This document shows, one piece after another, positions 1-7,587 of a stretch of DNA of 17,733 nt. Each line of letters starts with the position of its first letter. The first letter of the stretch is position 1. A program made the position numbers and the translations under genes. The notes beneath the pieces were generated by a model that ran no database searches, was not told the origin of the DNA, and saw nothing but the letters and a program-made list of their open reading frames with translations. Location: assembly GCA_025450095.1 (NCBI GenBank), contig JANWID010000141.1:1-17733 (forward strand). Reading direction: 5' to 3'. The stretch comes from Bacteroidia bacterium. Its GTDB lineage: Bacteria; Bacteroidota; Bacteroidia; AKYH767-A; OLB10.

Positions 1-64
1 CAAATTCGAAATAATTCCCGAAAGGGAGCACAGAAAAAATTAATTAAAGAAAAAGTGTTGCATT

Positions 65-101
65 TAAAAAGAAGAGGAAGAGTTTCACTTACTCTTCCTC
101 T
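65..101 (-). terminator. Rho-independent terminator of the leftward PLD-like gene
   Basis: Arms 73-82 (AGAGGAAGAG) and 92-101 (CTCTTCCTCT) form a perfect 10-bp stem with a 9-nt loop. Read leftward, the stem is followed at once by TCTTTTT (65-71), the expected U-tract. It lies about 95 bases past the stop of the leftward gene ending at 194. The rightward reading has only a weak T-run after the stem. The rest of 1-193 shows no gene I can support. Confidence 0.7.
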
Positions 102-193
102 CGTGGTTTTAATTTATCAGGCATGGAATTCAATTGGTCCTGGTGTGATTGAATATGAAACTTTTATCGATTTAACGAATTGATGTTAATTAA

Positions 194-1984
194 CTAAAAG
201 AGAAATTTATCTCTGTTTATGAAACCTTTATTATCAAAATAGTAATTCATCCAATTATCACTTTCATCAAGATCATTCCACTCTTTATCTAAAACAGCCT
301 TCTTTTGTGCAAGTGTTTTTGCACCGGATTTTATTATTTTATCCTGGAGTCTGTACCTCCATTTAAAATGGTTAACAATATCCAGTACATGTGCTGCATA
401 TGCCTGGGCAATTTCTTTATCACCCTGAATGATCACCATATTCTCATCATTTTTATACGAAGCGGCATAACCTAAATTATGACTGCCGGTAATAACTACA
501 CAATCGGGGCTGAATGGATCAATGACGAGTAATTTGTCATGAATAGTGGAAAAGCCCAGTTTTAACAATTCGTCTTCAAAATAGCTGAACGGACCAGGAA
601 TTGCCGCTACTCCGGTCACCCGGTCGAAATGATATGTATCAGGTCGTTTAAGAATATCACTGGAAACAATATTTGTGGTAACACTTTTTGCAATCTTTGC
701 ATCAGAGACAGCACCTCTTACAAACAGTGGTTTGTTTTTAGGTCTTTTCGCCGCGACTTCTTTTATTTTTGTAATAATGCTGGGAGAACCCGGGTTAAAC
801 ACCAGGTACAGCACAGATTCTTTTGCTGTTTCAATTAAATCAAAAACAGCTTTCATATCAATCGGTGTGGCTGCGTTCTTAGGTTTGCTCTTTTGTTTGG
901 TATTAGGTGAAAACCATAAGGTACAGTCTGCCTTAGTGTTAATTTTGTTGGTTTGTGGGTTACCGGCACACCATGTCCTGAAAGGTGCTGCCTGTTTGGT
1001 TTTTATTTTGTCTTCCGACAGCATTTGATCCCAATAATTTTTATAATGCGCAGCAATTTTATCAGAATCAATAACTATCATGTTGTTTGTTTGTCCACAT
1101 AAACCTGTAGGTGTCCAGTTGGTACTGCCGGTTAATACGGCCTTCGGTTTGTTGTTTTCATCAGCATATATTACAAAGTTGTTATGCCCACTATGAGATC
1201 CGAGCATGCGGTCAAATACTTTAATACTATTTATTTTATGAAGTCCAGCCCTGGTTTTTTTATTGGTTCCATCATTGATGGTTACTGATTTTGACTTTCC
1301 ATCAACCATTTTAGATTTTGACTGGTTCGCGTTACTGAGTATTATTTCTGTGTTTTTATTTTTAACCAATTCCTTAATCAACACCTCATCAGTAAGTTCA
1401 TATAATGCCGCATAATATTTCCCTCCGTCTGTCGATGCTCTTTTGAAAAATTCATTTACATTATATAACATTTGCCCGCCAAGTCTTTTACGCCAGGTAC
1501 TATCAGGGTCCGTTATCAATTTCCGTGCTTCATCAGCCGTAACTGAGTTTCCTTTTTCTCCTGATTTTGAAAACGCCTGGGTTGATAAAATACCCCGGTT
1601 AAAAACAACTCTTACTTTACCATATTTCTGGGTTCGCTTAGTAGGATCCGTTTCAATTAGATTGGCAGTATCTTTTTTTAAGTCGGTCCAGGTGCCGATC
1701 ATCGGGTATATCCTGTACTTTATTTCCTTATCGTGTGGAGCGTACAGATCTTTCCAATTGAAACTTTGAATCGGCCATTCATCAGTTGACTGTGGCGACT
1801 TCCGCGGATCGTTTATTTTATCAAATCCAACAGTTGCATACAATCCTTTCGGTTCTTCAACATTATCAATGACGCGATGAATGGTGAATCCCAGGCAGTT
1901 TTTTATTTTTTTTGGAATACTCCACCATAAATAAATAACATCATTGTTGGCCAGGATTACGGATTTGGATTTTGCAGTTGCCAT
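194..1984 (-). CDS. Phospholipase D superfamily protein with one degenerate HKD motif
   Basis: This 596-residue protein has two PLD-type phosphodiesterase half-sites. The C-terminal one is canonical: H482-D-K484-LLVI-D489, followed by G500-S-H-N503. The N-terminal one reads H267-N-N269-FVIYAD and is followed by a normal G286-STN-W290 element, so the catalytic Lys is Asn and the Asp is shifted by one. PLD enzymes cleave phosphodiesters (phospholipid or nucleic acid) through two HKD histidines at the half-site interface. Here both histidines survive but one lysine does not. Residues 1-115 look like a separate beta-rich, possibly fibronectin-like domain (inferred from alternating hydrophobic residues). 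No signal peptide or membrane segment is visible, so it is probably cytoplasmic unless exported another way. A -7-like TACATTTG lies 16 bases before the ATG. The gene stands alone, divergent from arsC. The substrate cannot be told from sequence. Confidence 0.85.
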   Translation of the reverse strand: MATAKSKSVILANNDVIYLWWSIPKKIKNCLGFTIHRVIDNVEEPKGLYATVGFDKINDPRKSPQSTDEWPIQSFNWKDLYAPHDKEIKYRIYPMIGTWTDLKKDTANLIETDPTKRTQKYGKVRVVFNRGILSTQAFSKSGEKGNSVTADEARKLITDPDSTWRKRLGGQMLYNVNEFFKRASTDGGKYYAALYELTDEVLIKELVKNKNTEIILSNANQSKSKMVDGKSKSVTINDGTNKKTRAGLHKINSIKVFDRMLGSHSGHNNFVIYADENNKPKAVLTGSTNWTPTGLCGQTNNMIVIDSDKIAAHYKNYWDQMLSEDKIKTKQAAPFRTWCAGNPQTNKINTKADCTLWFSPNTKQKSKPKNAATPIDMKAVFDLIETAKESVLYLVFNPGSPSIITKIKEVAAKRPKNKPLFVRGAVSDAKIAKSVTTNIVSSDILKRPDTYHFDRVTGVAAIPGPFSYFEDELLKLGFSTIHDKLLVIDPFSPDCVVITGSHNLGYAASYKNDENMVIIQGDKEIAQAYAAHVLDIVNHFKWRYRLQDKIIKSGAKTLAQKKAVLDKEWNDLDESDNWMNYYFDNKGFINRDKFLF

Positions 1985-2000
1985 GATACAGATATTTACA

Positions 2001-2008
2001 CAAATGTA
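2001..2008 (-). promoter_or_regulatory. Candidate -7 element (TACATTTG) of the PLD-like gene
   Basis: Read leftward this is TACATTTG, an exact match to the Bacteroidota sigma-A -7 consensus TAnnTTTG, ending 16 bases before the ATG at 1984. No clear -33 TTG is visible at the usual distance. The implied leader would be only about ten bases. Confidence 0.4.
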
Positions 2009-2027
2009 AGATACACTGATGTTAGAT

Positions 2028-2051
2028 TACCCCCGTATTTTTACGGGGGTA
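2028..2051. repeat. Perfect GC-rich palindrome between divergent genes, possible operator
   Basis: Arms TACCCCCGTA (2028-2037) and TACGGGGGTA (2042-2051) are a perfect 10-bp inverted repeat around a TTTT centre. It lies between the PLD-like start (1984) and the arsC start (2152). Neither side is followed by a T-run, so it does not look like an intrinsic terminator, and its position suits a DNA-binding site. The C-run/G-run pattern loosely recalls metal-sensor operators, but the half-site spacing is unusual and no regulator gene lies nearby. The regulatory role is inference. Confidence 0.45.
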
Positions 2052-2151
2052 TAACCTGCAAAATCTGCTTAATCTTAAGTAAAAATGAATTATTAACCTT
2101 TCATATAAACTTGTTCATTTAAATCGTTATTTTGCGATAAAGATATCCAAT

Positions 2152-2586
2152 ATGATATTGAAAGTGCTCTTCCTATGTGTGCATAATAGTGCCAGAAGCC
2201 AGATGGCTGAGGCATACTTAAAAAAGTTGGGTGGAGCTGATTTTCTGCCTGATAGCGCCGGTCTGGAACCCGGTACGCTGAATCCACTGGCAATTGAAGC
2301 TATGAAGGAAGATGGGATTGATATTTCCAGGAACTTAACAAAAGGAGTAATGGATTACTATCAGGAAGGAAGAATTTTTCACTATGTAATAACTGTTTGC
2401 GATGGTGCAAGTGCGCAGCAGTGTCCGATCTTTCCAGGCCAGAATAAAAAAATTTCATGGGATTTTCCAGACCCGTCAAAATTTTCCGGCACTTATGAAG
2501 AAAAATTGAAACAAACCAGGAAAGTCCGTGATCAGATAAAAAAAGCGGTTATAGACTTTATTAGTGAAATCAAATCTAAAAGTTAA
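2152..2586 (+). CDS. arsC: Arsenate reductase, thioredoxin-coupled (LMW-PTP fold)
   Basis: This 144-residue protein of the low-molecular-weight phosphatase family reduces arsenate to arsenite in the cytoplasm using thioredoxin. It carries the P-loop C9-VHNSA-R15-S, a general acid D107-P108 in WDFPDPSK, and two resolving cysteines, C83 (TVCD) and C91 (QQCP), on the mobile segment. That three-cysteine arrangement separates thioredoxin-type ArsC from plain tyrosine phosphatases and from the glutaredoxin-type E. coli ArsC. The C83-C91 spacing is one residue longer than in the S. aureus enzyme as I recall it. The length is normal. The ATG at 2152 puts the P-loop directly after the first beta strand, as expected. 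The aquaporin gene follows after 3 bases, so the two are almost certainly co-transcribed and translationally coupled. No arsR, acr3 or arsB is visible in the window. Confidence 0.93.
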   Translation: MILKVLFLCVHNSARSQMAEAYLKKLGGADFLPDSAGLEPGTLNPLAIEAMKEDGIDISRNLTKGVMDYYQEGRIFHYVITVCDGASAQQCPIFPGQNKKISWDFPDPSKFSGTYEEKLKQTRKVRDQIKKAVIDFISEIKSKS

Positions 2587-2589
2587 TAT

Positions 2590-3243
2590 ATGGTTAACAA
2601 AAAATATATCGCAGAGCTAACAGGAACTTTTGCATTGGTTTTCTGCGGTACTGGTGCTATTATTATTAATGAACAAACCGGCGGAGCAGTTTCCAATGTT
2701 GGCATCGCAGCAACTTTTGGTTTAATAGTTCTTGCTATGATTTATACTTATGGTGAAGTTTCAGGTGCTCATTTCAATCCAGCTGTTACCATTGCATTCA
2801 GTATTATTAAACTATTTCCCGCAAAAGAGATAATGCCTTACATTTTTTCCCAGGTTGCTGGTGCTTTAGCAGCATCAATAACATTACACTTCTTGTTCCC
2901 TTCAAATGTAAACCTGGGTTCGACAATACCATTGGAAAGTGACATGCAAAGTTTTATACTTGAATTAATTCTAACATTTATTTTAATGAGTGTAATTTTA
3001 AGTGTTTCTCAGGGTTCCAGGGAAGCAGGCATAATGGCTGGTATCGCAATTGGTGCTACTGTATTGCTGGAAGCAATGTTTGCAGGACCGATAACAGGTG
3101 CTTCAATGAATCCAGCCAGAAGTCTGAGTCCGGCACTTATTTCTGGAAATCTAAGCAGTCTTTGGATTTATATGCTTGCACCAATTTCAGGTGCCGGAAT
3201 TGCTGCATTGTTGTGGAAGTTTATGCAGAATAGTAAATCCTAA
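2590..3243 (+). CDS. NIP-like aquaporin of the arsenic operon (probable arsenite channel)
   Basis: A 217-residue MIP-family channel with six predicted membrane helices and two half-helices bearing N63-P-A65 (SGAHFNPAVT) and N174-P-A176 (TGASMNPARS). The phrasing around both NPA boxes resembles bacterial and plant NIP-type channels more than AqpZ. An ungapped comparison with E. coli AqpZ from memory places F43, A162, A171 and R177 at the selectivity-filter positions. AqpZ has Phe, His, Thr and Arg there, so the filter looks wider, which fits uncharged As(OH)3 or other small solutes rather than water alone. It starts 3 bases after arsC with no ribosome-binding site of its own. Known precedents are Sinorhizobium AqpS and other ars-operon aquaporins that let arsenite leave down its gradient. 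That role here rests on operon context and filter residues. An ordinary glycerol or water channel is the alternative. Confidence 0.88.
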   Translation: MVNKKYIAELTGTFALVFCGTGAIIINEQTGGAVSNVGIAATFGLIVLAMIYTYGEVSGAHFNPAVTIAFSIIKLFPAKEIMPYIFSQVAGALAASITLHFLFPSNVNLGSTIPLESDMQSFILELILTFILMSVILSVSQGSREAGIMAGIAIGATVLLEAMFAGPITGASMNPARSLSPALISGNLSSLWIYMLAPISGAGIAALLWKFMQNSKS

Positions 3244-3304
3244 CCATGCGTGCATTATTATTTTCCATTATTTATTTGTCTTTGGATTTGTGAAAAAAAT
3301 CGAC

Positions 3305-3336
3305 AAAAAATCCCGGCTTTCACCGGGTTCTTGTAT
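3305..3336. terminator. Bidirectional terminator between the aquaporin gene and clpB
   Basis: CCCGG (3312-3316) pairs with CCGGG (3323-3327) over a 6-nt loop. Read leftward, the stem runs into ATTTTTTG, a good U-tract for clpB, which stops at 3356. Read rightward it is followed by TTCTTGTATTTT, a weaker tract serving the arsC-aquaporin operon. The position between convergent stops supports use in both directions. Confidence 0.7.
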
Positions 3337-3355
3337 TTTATTATTTATTTAATTT

Positions 3356-5971
3356 TTACGACACTGCTTCAGGTTTTCGGTTACTGAAGGTAAAATTGTG
3401 TGATTTATCAACGTCAATGATGATATGATCATCGCGATTGACGGTGCCAGCAAGGATCTGCTTGCTAAGCTCGTTGAGGATCTTCTTTTGCATCACTCGC
3501 TTCAGAGGGCGGGCGCCGAATTGCGGATCGAATCCAAGTTGCGCCAGCCAGTCGATGGCATCCTCGGTAGCCTCCAGTATTACTCCCTGGCTGGCCAGCA
3601 TTTTTCGTAAACCATTCAGCTGGATTGAAACTATCTCGCGAATCTCACTACGTGTAAGCGGGTTGAACATGATGATCTCATCAATCCGGTTTAAAAACTC
3701 AGGACGAATGGTCTTCTTCAATAAATCATTTACTGCAACCCTTGTAGATGCTATCACTTCATCCCGGTTGTATTCGTTCAGTGTATCAAATTTTTCCTGG
3801 ATCAGATGTGCGCCGATATTTGACGTCATGATGATGATCGTATTCTTGAAATTTGCGGTACGTCCTTTATTATCAGTTAACCTTCCGTCATCCAATACCT
3901 GCAGCAGAATATTAAACACATCCGGGTGCGCTTTTTCAATTTCATCAAGCAGCACAACAGAGTAGGGGCGGCGACGTACCGACTCAGTTAATTGCCCACC
4001 TTCATCATAACCAACATATCCGGGAGGCGCACCGATTAATCGCGAAACAGTATGTCGCTCCTGGTATTCACTCATGTCAATACGGGTCATGGAATTTTCG
4101 TCATTGAATAAATATTCTGCCAATGCTCTTGCAAGTTCAGTTTTACCAACGCCGGTGGTTCCAAGAAAAATGAATGATCCGATTGGCCGTTTCATGTCCT
4201 GTAAACCTGCGCGACTTCTGCGTACTGCATCCGCGACAGCAGCTATGGCGTCATCCTGTCCGATGATTCGTTTATGAAGCTCATCTTCCAGGTGCAGCAG
4301 TTTCTCTCGTTCGCTTTGCAGCATTTTTTTCACGGGTATGCCAGTCCACCGCGACACCACTTCGGCAATATCCTCACTGTCCACTTCCTCCTTAATCATG
4401 GCGCCTTTCAATTCCTGCATATCCTGAAGCTGTTTCATCAGGTTATCTTTTTTCGATTCGGCTTCCTTAATGCGACCATAACGAATCTCTGCAACCTTGC
4501 CGTAATCACCGGCACGCTCTGCCTGCTCTGCTTCGAGTTTGAATTGTTCGATGGCTTCCTTGAGATTCTGAACCTGCTCGGCAAGCTCTTTCTCCGCCTG
4601 CCAGTGCGCTTTTATATCATTTCGTTTTTCACCCAGGTTAGCAAGCTCTTCGTTTAGCTCCGACAAACGACGATTATCATTCTCACGCTTGATAGCTTCA
4701 CGTTCGATTTCCAGTTGCATGATGCGGCGTTGAATCTCGTCGAGCTCTTCCGGAACGGAATCCATTTCGAGTCGAAGTTTCGATGCTGATTCATCAATTA
4801 AGTCGATGGCCTTATCGGGAAGAAAACGGTCGGAGATGTATCGCTCCGATAATTCCACAGCAGCAATGATAGCTTCATCTTTAATCCGCACTTTATGATG
4901 CGTTTCATAACGATCCTTTAAACCGCGCAGGATTGCAATTGCATCCTGCGTGTCGGGTTCTTCCACGAGAACTTTTTGAAAACGTCGCTCGAGCGCTTTG
5001 TCTTTTTCAATGTACTTCTGATACTCACCAAGCGTAGTAGCACCTAGTGCGCGAAGCTCACCGCGGGCCAGTGCCGGCTTTAAAATATTTGCCGCATCCA
5101 TAGCTCCTTCACCACCGCCGGCACCCACCAGTGTATGAATTTCATCAATGAATAAAACAATGCTTCCTTCTGCACTGATGACTTCTTTCACCACCGCTTT
5201 CAGTCGTTCTTCGAATTCACCTTTATATTTGGCGCCGGCGATGAGAGCGCCCATATCGAGTGAGTATATGTTTTTTGATTTCAGATTTTCAGGAACATCG
5301 CCATTGATGATCCGGTGTGCGAGACCTTCGGCAATCGCTGTTTTTCCTACACCAGGTTCACCAATCAGGATCGGATTATTTTTGGTACGGCGAGAAAGGA
5401 TTTGCAGCACTCGACGGATCTCTTCATCACGACCGATAACAGGATCAAGTTTTCCCTGGCGTGCCAGCTCATTCAGGTTCTTAGCGTATTTATTGAGTGC
5501 GTTATAAGTTTCTTCGGCGCTTGCGCTGGTAACGCGCGAACCTTTTCGCAATTCCGCGATAGCAGCTTTCGATTCCTTATCTGAAACGCCCATTTCTTTA
5601 AGCAGTTGGGCAACTTTGTCCTTCCCGGCAAGGATACCCAGGAACAAATGTTCGAGGGAAACAAAATCATCCTTGAATTCTTTTAACAGATTGGTTGCTT
5701 TCTGCAATGCATGTGCAGCATCCTGTGAAAGATATTGGTTACCGCCGGAAACTTTAGGATATTGATTTAGTATCTCCTGCAGCTTTTGGTCGAAAAGTGG
5801 AACATTTACATTCAGCTTTTTCAGGATATAAGGCACCACGTTTTCGTCAACATCGAGAATGGCAGTCATCAGGTGACCGGTCTCGACGGATTGTTGGTTA
5901 TGCTGCATCGCCAGGTTCTGCGCCTGTTGCACAACTTCCTGTGATTTCAGAGTGAAATTATTGAGATTCAT
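3356..5971 (-). CDS. clpB: ATP-dependent protein disaggregase ClpB (Hsp100)
   Basis: ClpB is a cytoplasmic hexameric AAA+ machine that threads aggregated proteins through its pore in cooperation with DnaK. From the ATG at 5971 the protein has 871 residues, the normal length. Order: Clp N-domain (1-145); NBD1 with Walker A GEPGVGKT (204-211), pore loop with Y249 in GAKYKGEFE, Walker B IVLFIDE (271-277) and arginines R329-R330; the long middle coiled coil (about 400-525) that marks ClpB; NBD2 with Walker A GTTGVGKT (604-611), pore loop GYVGYDEGG (651-659), Walker B VVLLDE (672-677) and sensor-2 GARPLKR (819-825). No ClpP-docking loop is seen, as expected for ClpB. The frame stays open upstream to an ATG at 6091, but those 40 extra residues lack Clp N-domain character, whereas [12 protein letters not shown] is the typical start. 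No CIRCE or clear TAnnTTTG element is visible upstream. Confidence 0.97.
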   Translation of the reverse strand: MNLNNFTLKSQEVVQQAQNLAMQHNQQSVETGHLMTAILDVDENVVPYILKKLNVNVPLFDQKLQEILNQYPKVSGGNQYLSQDAAHALQKATNLLKEFKDDFVSLEHLFLGILAGKDKVAQLLKEMGVSDKESKAAIAELRKGSRVTSASAEETYNALNKYAKNLNELARQGKLDPVIGRDEEIRRVLQILSRRTKNNPILIGEPGVGKTAIAEGLAHRIINGDVPENLKSKNIYSLDMGALIAGAKYKGEFEERLKAVVKEVISAEGSIVLFIDEIHTLVGAGGGEGAMDAANILKPALARGELRALGATTLGEYQKYIEKDKALERRFQKVLVEEPDTQDAIAILRGLKDRYETHHKVRIKDEAIIAAVELSERYISDRFLPDKAIDLIDESASKLRLEMDSVPEELDEIQRRIMQLEIEREAIKRENDNRRLSELNEELANLGEKRNDIKAHWQAEKELAEQVQNLKEAIEQFKLEAEQAERAGDYGKVAEIRYGRIKEAESKKDNLMKQLQDMQELKGAMIKEEVDSEDIAEVVSRWTGIPVKKMLQSEREKLLHLEDELHKRIIGQDDAIAAVADAVRRSRAGLQDMKRPIGSFIFLGTTGVGKTELARALAEYLFNDENSMTRIDMSEYQERHTVSRLIGAPPGYVGYDEGGQLTESVRRRPYSVVLLDEIEKAHPDVFNILLQVLDDGRLTDNKGRTANFKNTIIIMTSNIGAHLIQEKFDTLNEYNRDEVIASTRVAVNDLLKKTIRPEFLNRIDEIIMFNPLTRSEIREIVSIQLNGLRKMLASQGVILEATEDAIDWLAQLGFDPQFGARPLKRVMQKKILNELSKQILAGTVNRDDHIIIDVDKSHNFTFSNRKPEAVS

Positions 5972-6135
5972 ATTGGAGTTATTGCATTGATTGTGACCCT
6001 GCGGCATCCAAAATCCTACCAATGGAAAATTAACACTTTTTATCCGACAATTTGGCAGTTTGATCCTTTTTAAAATGCCACTTCGACTCATTGATTCACT
6101 TTATTTAAATGGGAATTCGGTTAAATTTGCTGGCA

Positions 6136-7143
6136 ATGGATACGGTAACGCATATAGTCCTGGGAGCTTCGATAGGTGAGGCGGTAATGGGAAAACAGGT
6201 TGGAAAAAAAGCCATGCTATGGGGCGCTGTGGCTGCAAATGCTCCCGATGCCGATGCCTTTGCAAACCTATGGTTAACCGATATCGAATCGCTGGTAGTA
6301 CACCGGGGTTTATCGCATTCGCTGTACCTGGCACTTGTGGCAGGACCACTTTTGGGATTTTTATTATGGAAATTGTATAAAGGGCAGGGGAAGCTGATTT
6401 CGTGGATGATATTGATCACATTGAATGTAGTGATCCATGATCTTCTGGATACGTGTACTGTGTATGGTACCGGCTTATTCACACCTTTCAGCCAGTACAG
6501 GTATTCACTGGATAATATTTTTGTTGCGGATCCACTATATACTTTGCCACTGCTGGCCACTTTTATAGCACTGCTGGTATTACCTGCACCTCATCCTTTC
6601 CGGCGAGCCTGGTTTCGTTTCGGTATTATAACTAGCAGTGCCTATATGCTATTTACATTTTATAATCACTATGAAGCGGAACGGGCGTTATACAATGCAA
6701 CAAAAGCACAGGGTGTCAAAATGGATGAACATTTTGTTGCGCCTACATTATTAAATAATTTCCTCTGGAATATTGTTGCTGAAGATTCCGCAGGATTTTG
6801 GATTGGATATTATTCCATTCTCGATAAGAGTGAAACACCGGAACTGTATTATGTGCCGAAGAACCTTGAGCTGCTGGGCGCATGGGCGTATCATCGCGAT
6901 ATTAAAACGATGATGTTATTTTCAAAAGGTTTTTATTGTGTTACCGAATCGGAAGGAAAACGATGGTTCAACGATTTGCGGTTCGGACAGGTAGGAGGGT
7001 GGGATCATCCCAATGCAACATTTGCATTTGCTTTTGATCTCTCAGAAGATGCCGATAATACGCTCGTGGTTCAGAAGGGCAGGATAGAAGGATCGAAAGG
7101 GGAGGTGTTGAAGAGTATGTGGAAGCGGATGATGGGGCAGTAG
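6136..7143 (+). CDS. Membrane-bound metal-dependent hydrolase, YdjM family
   Basis: This 335-residue inner-membrane protein belongs to the YdjM/DUF457-type family of putative metal-dependent hydrolases. Family marks are the N-terminal MDTVTHIVLGASIGE with H6, an acidic pair in NAPDADAF (D38, D40), H56-R-G-LS-H61-S, and VVIHDLLD (H101, D102, D105). All are candidate metal ligands placed in or beside membrane helices. Hydrophobic segments lie at about 62-80, 88-104, 133-150 and 163-177. The hydrophilic remainder from about 178 has no motif I recognise. The substrate of the family is not established. The start at 6136 is preferred because family members begin at this MD-VTH motif; an in-frame ATG at 6109 would add nine residues. 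A TAAATTTG -7-like match ends 6 bases before the ATG. The gene is divergent from clpB and ends at the heptamer array. Confidence 0.85.
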   Translation: MDTVTHIVLGASIGEAVMGKQVGKKAMLWGAVAANAPDADAFANLWLTDIESLVVHRGLSHSLYLALVAGPLLGFLLWKLYKGQGKLISWMILITLNVVIHDLLDTCTVYGTGLFTPFSQYRYSLDNIFVADPLYTLPLLATFIALLVLPAPHPFRRAWFRFGIITSSAYMLFTFYNHYEAERALYNATKAQGVKMDEHFVAPTLLNNFLWNIVAEDSAGFWIGYYSILDKSETPELYYVPKNLELLGAWAYHRDIKTMMLFSKGFYCVTESEGKRWFNDLRFGQVGGWDHPNATFAFAFDLSEDADNTLVVQKGRIEGSKGEVLKSMWKRMMGQ

Positions 7144-7144
7144 C

Positions 7145-7228
7145 CAGCAGTCGACAGTTTGCAGTCGTCAGTCAGTAATCGGCAGCCAGCAGTTGGCAGT
7201 CAGCAGCCAGCAGTGGGCGGCCTGTAGT
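7145..7228. repeat. Degenerate heptanucleotide tandem array, 12 units
   Basis: Starting two bases after the stop codon at 7143, the sequence parses without gaps into twelve 7-base units. Most are of the form NNNCAGT: CAGCAGT occurs at 7145, 7187 and 7208, with CGACAGT, TTGCAGT, CGTCAGT, TGGCAGT and similar variants between. Unit five (CAGTAAT) and the last units are more diverged. It is intergenic and GC-richer than its surroundings. Similar heptamer arrays are known in cyanobacterial and Bacteroidota genomes. I see no function in it. Confidence 0.8.
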
Positions 7229-7277
7229 TGAAGAAAATATTTTCTGTAATGAATTGATGTATTATTTAAAGCAGTTG

Positions 7278-7298
7278 AGCACCTAGGCGCTGTTTTTT
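7278..7298 (+). terminator. Weak candidate terminator
   Basis: AGCACC (7278-7283) can pair imperfectly with GGCGCT (7286-7291), giving a short stem with one A-C mismatch, followed by a six-T run (7293-7298). It is the only terminator-like site downstream of the YdjM-family gene, 135 bases past its stop. The stem is weak and the loop tight. Confidence 0.35.
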
Positions 7299-7303
7299 GT
7301 TAC

Positions 7304-7408
7304 TGCACGTCCCTGCCTGCCACATGTTTGATATTTATATTTTGTATCAATTAAAGCTACTAGAATCAATTTACATACTGGTTAACTGGCAGCAGGCAGG
7401 GACTTGCA
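7304..7408. repeat. 105-bp element with 17-bp inverted ends (REPIN or MITE candidate)
   Basis: The left end 7304-7320 (TGCACGTCCCTGCCTGC) and right end 7392-7408 (GCAGGCAGGGACTTGCA) are reverse complements at 16 of 17 positions. They enclose 71 AT-rich bases containing a smaller inverted pair, TTGATA (7328-7333) and TATCAA (7345-7350). GC-rich arms around an AT-rich centre in an intergenic gap fit a REP doublet or a miniature inverted-repeat element. No target duplication is obvious and no transposase is present in the window. From 7409 to 7587 I see only AT-rich leader sequence before the next gene. Confidence 0.6.
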
Positions 7409-7587
7409 GAATCACCATGGCGTGGATTGGGCATTCGAATATTTGCTGTAAGTTATCCTGGAATGAATCCTGGTTTTATTTTATGTGAAATTAGTCCGGG
7501 CCCGTCAAATCATTGCTCATTTTTTAAGGTTTGATTTTTTTGTTTAATTTTAATTTTTCTAAAAGCTATTTTTAAAATCTAAAAGAC

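Noticed and set aside
1..183. Open rightward frame of 60 codons entering from the left edge and stopping at 181-183, possibly the end of an upstream gene.
   Set aside because: It runs straight through a perfect hairpin plus T-tract that serves the leftward gene, has no recognisable motif, and is short enough to be open by chance.
2152..3243. Reading the arsenic genes as part of a larger mobile arsenic island.
   Set aside because: No integrase, transposase, regulator or further ars gene flanks them, and the neighbours are ordinary chromosomal genes such as clpB.
3425..5670. Several open frames of 60-175 codons opposite or overlapping clpB.
   Set aside because: They are antisense or out-of-frame shadows of the strongly conserved clpB frame and show no motif of their own.
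5972..6091. 40-residue N-terminal extension of ClpB.
   Set aside because: The extension has no Clp N-domain character, while the internal ATG at 5971 gives the typical family start and length. It would also consume most of the divergent promoter region.
7297..7488. Short rightward open frame across the inverted-repeat element.
   Set aside because: It overlaps both arms of the inverted repeat, has no family resemblance, and looks like chance coding in a non-coding gap.
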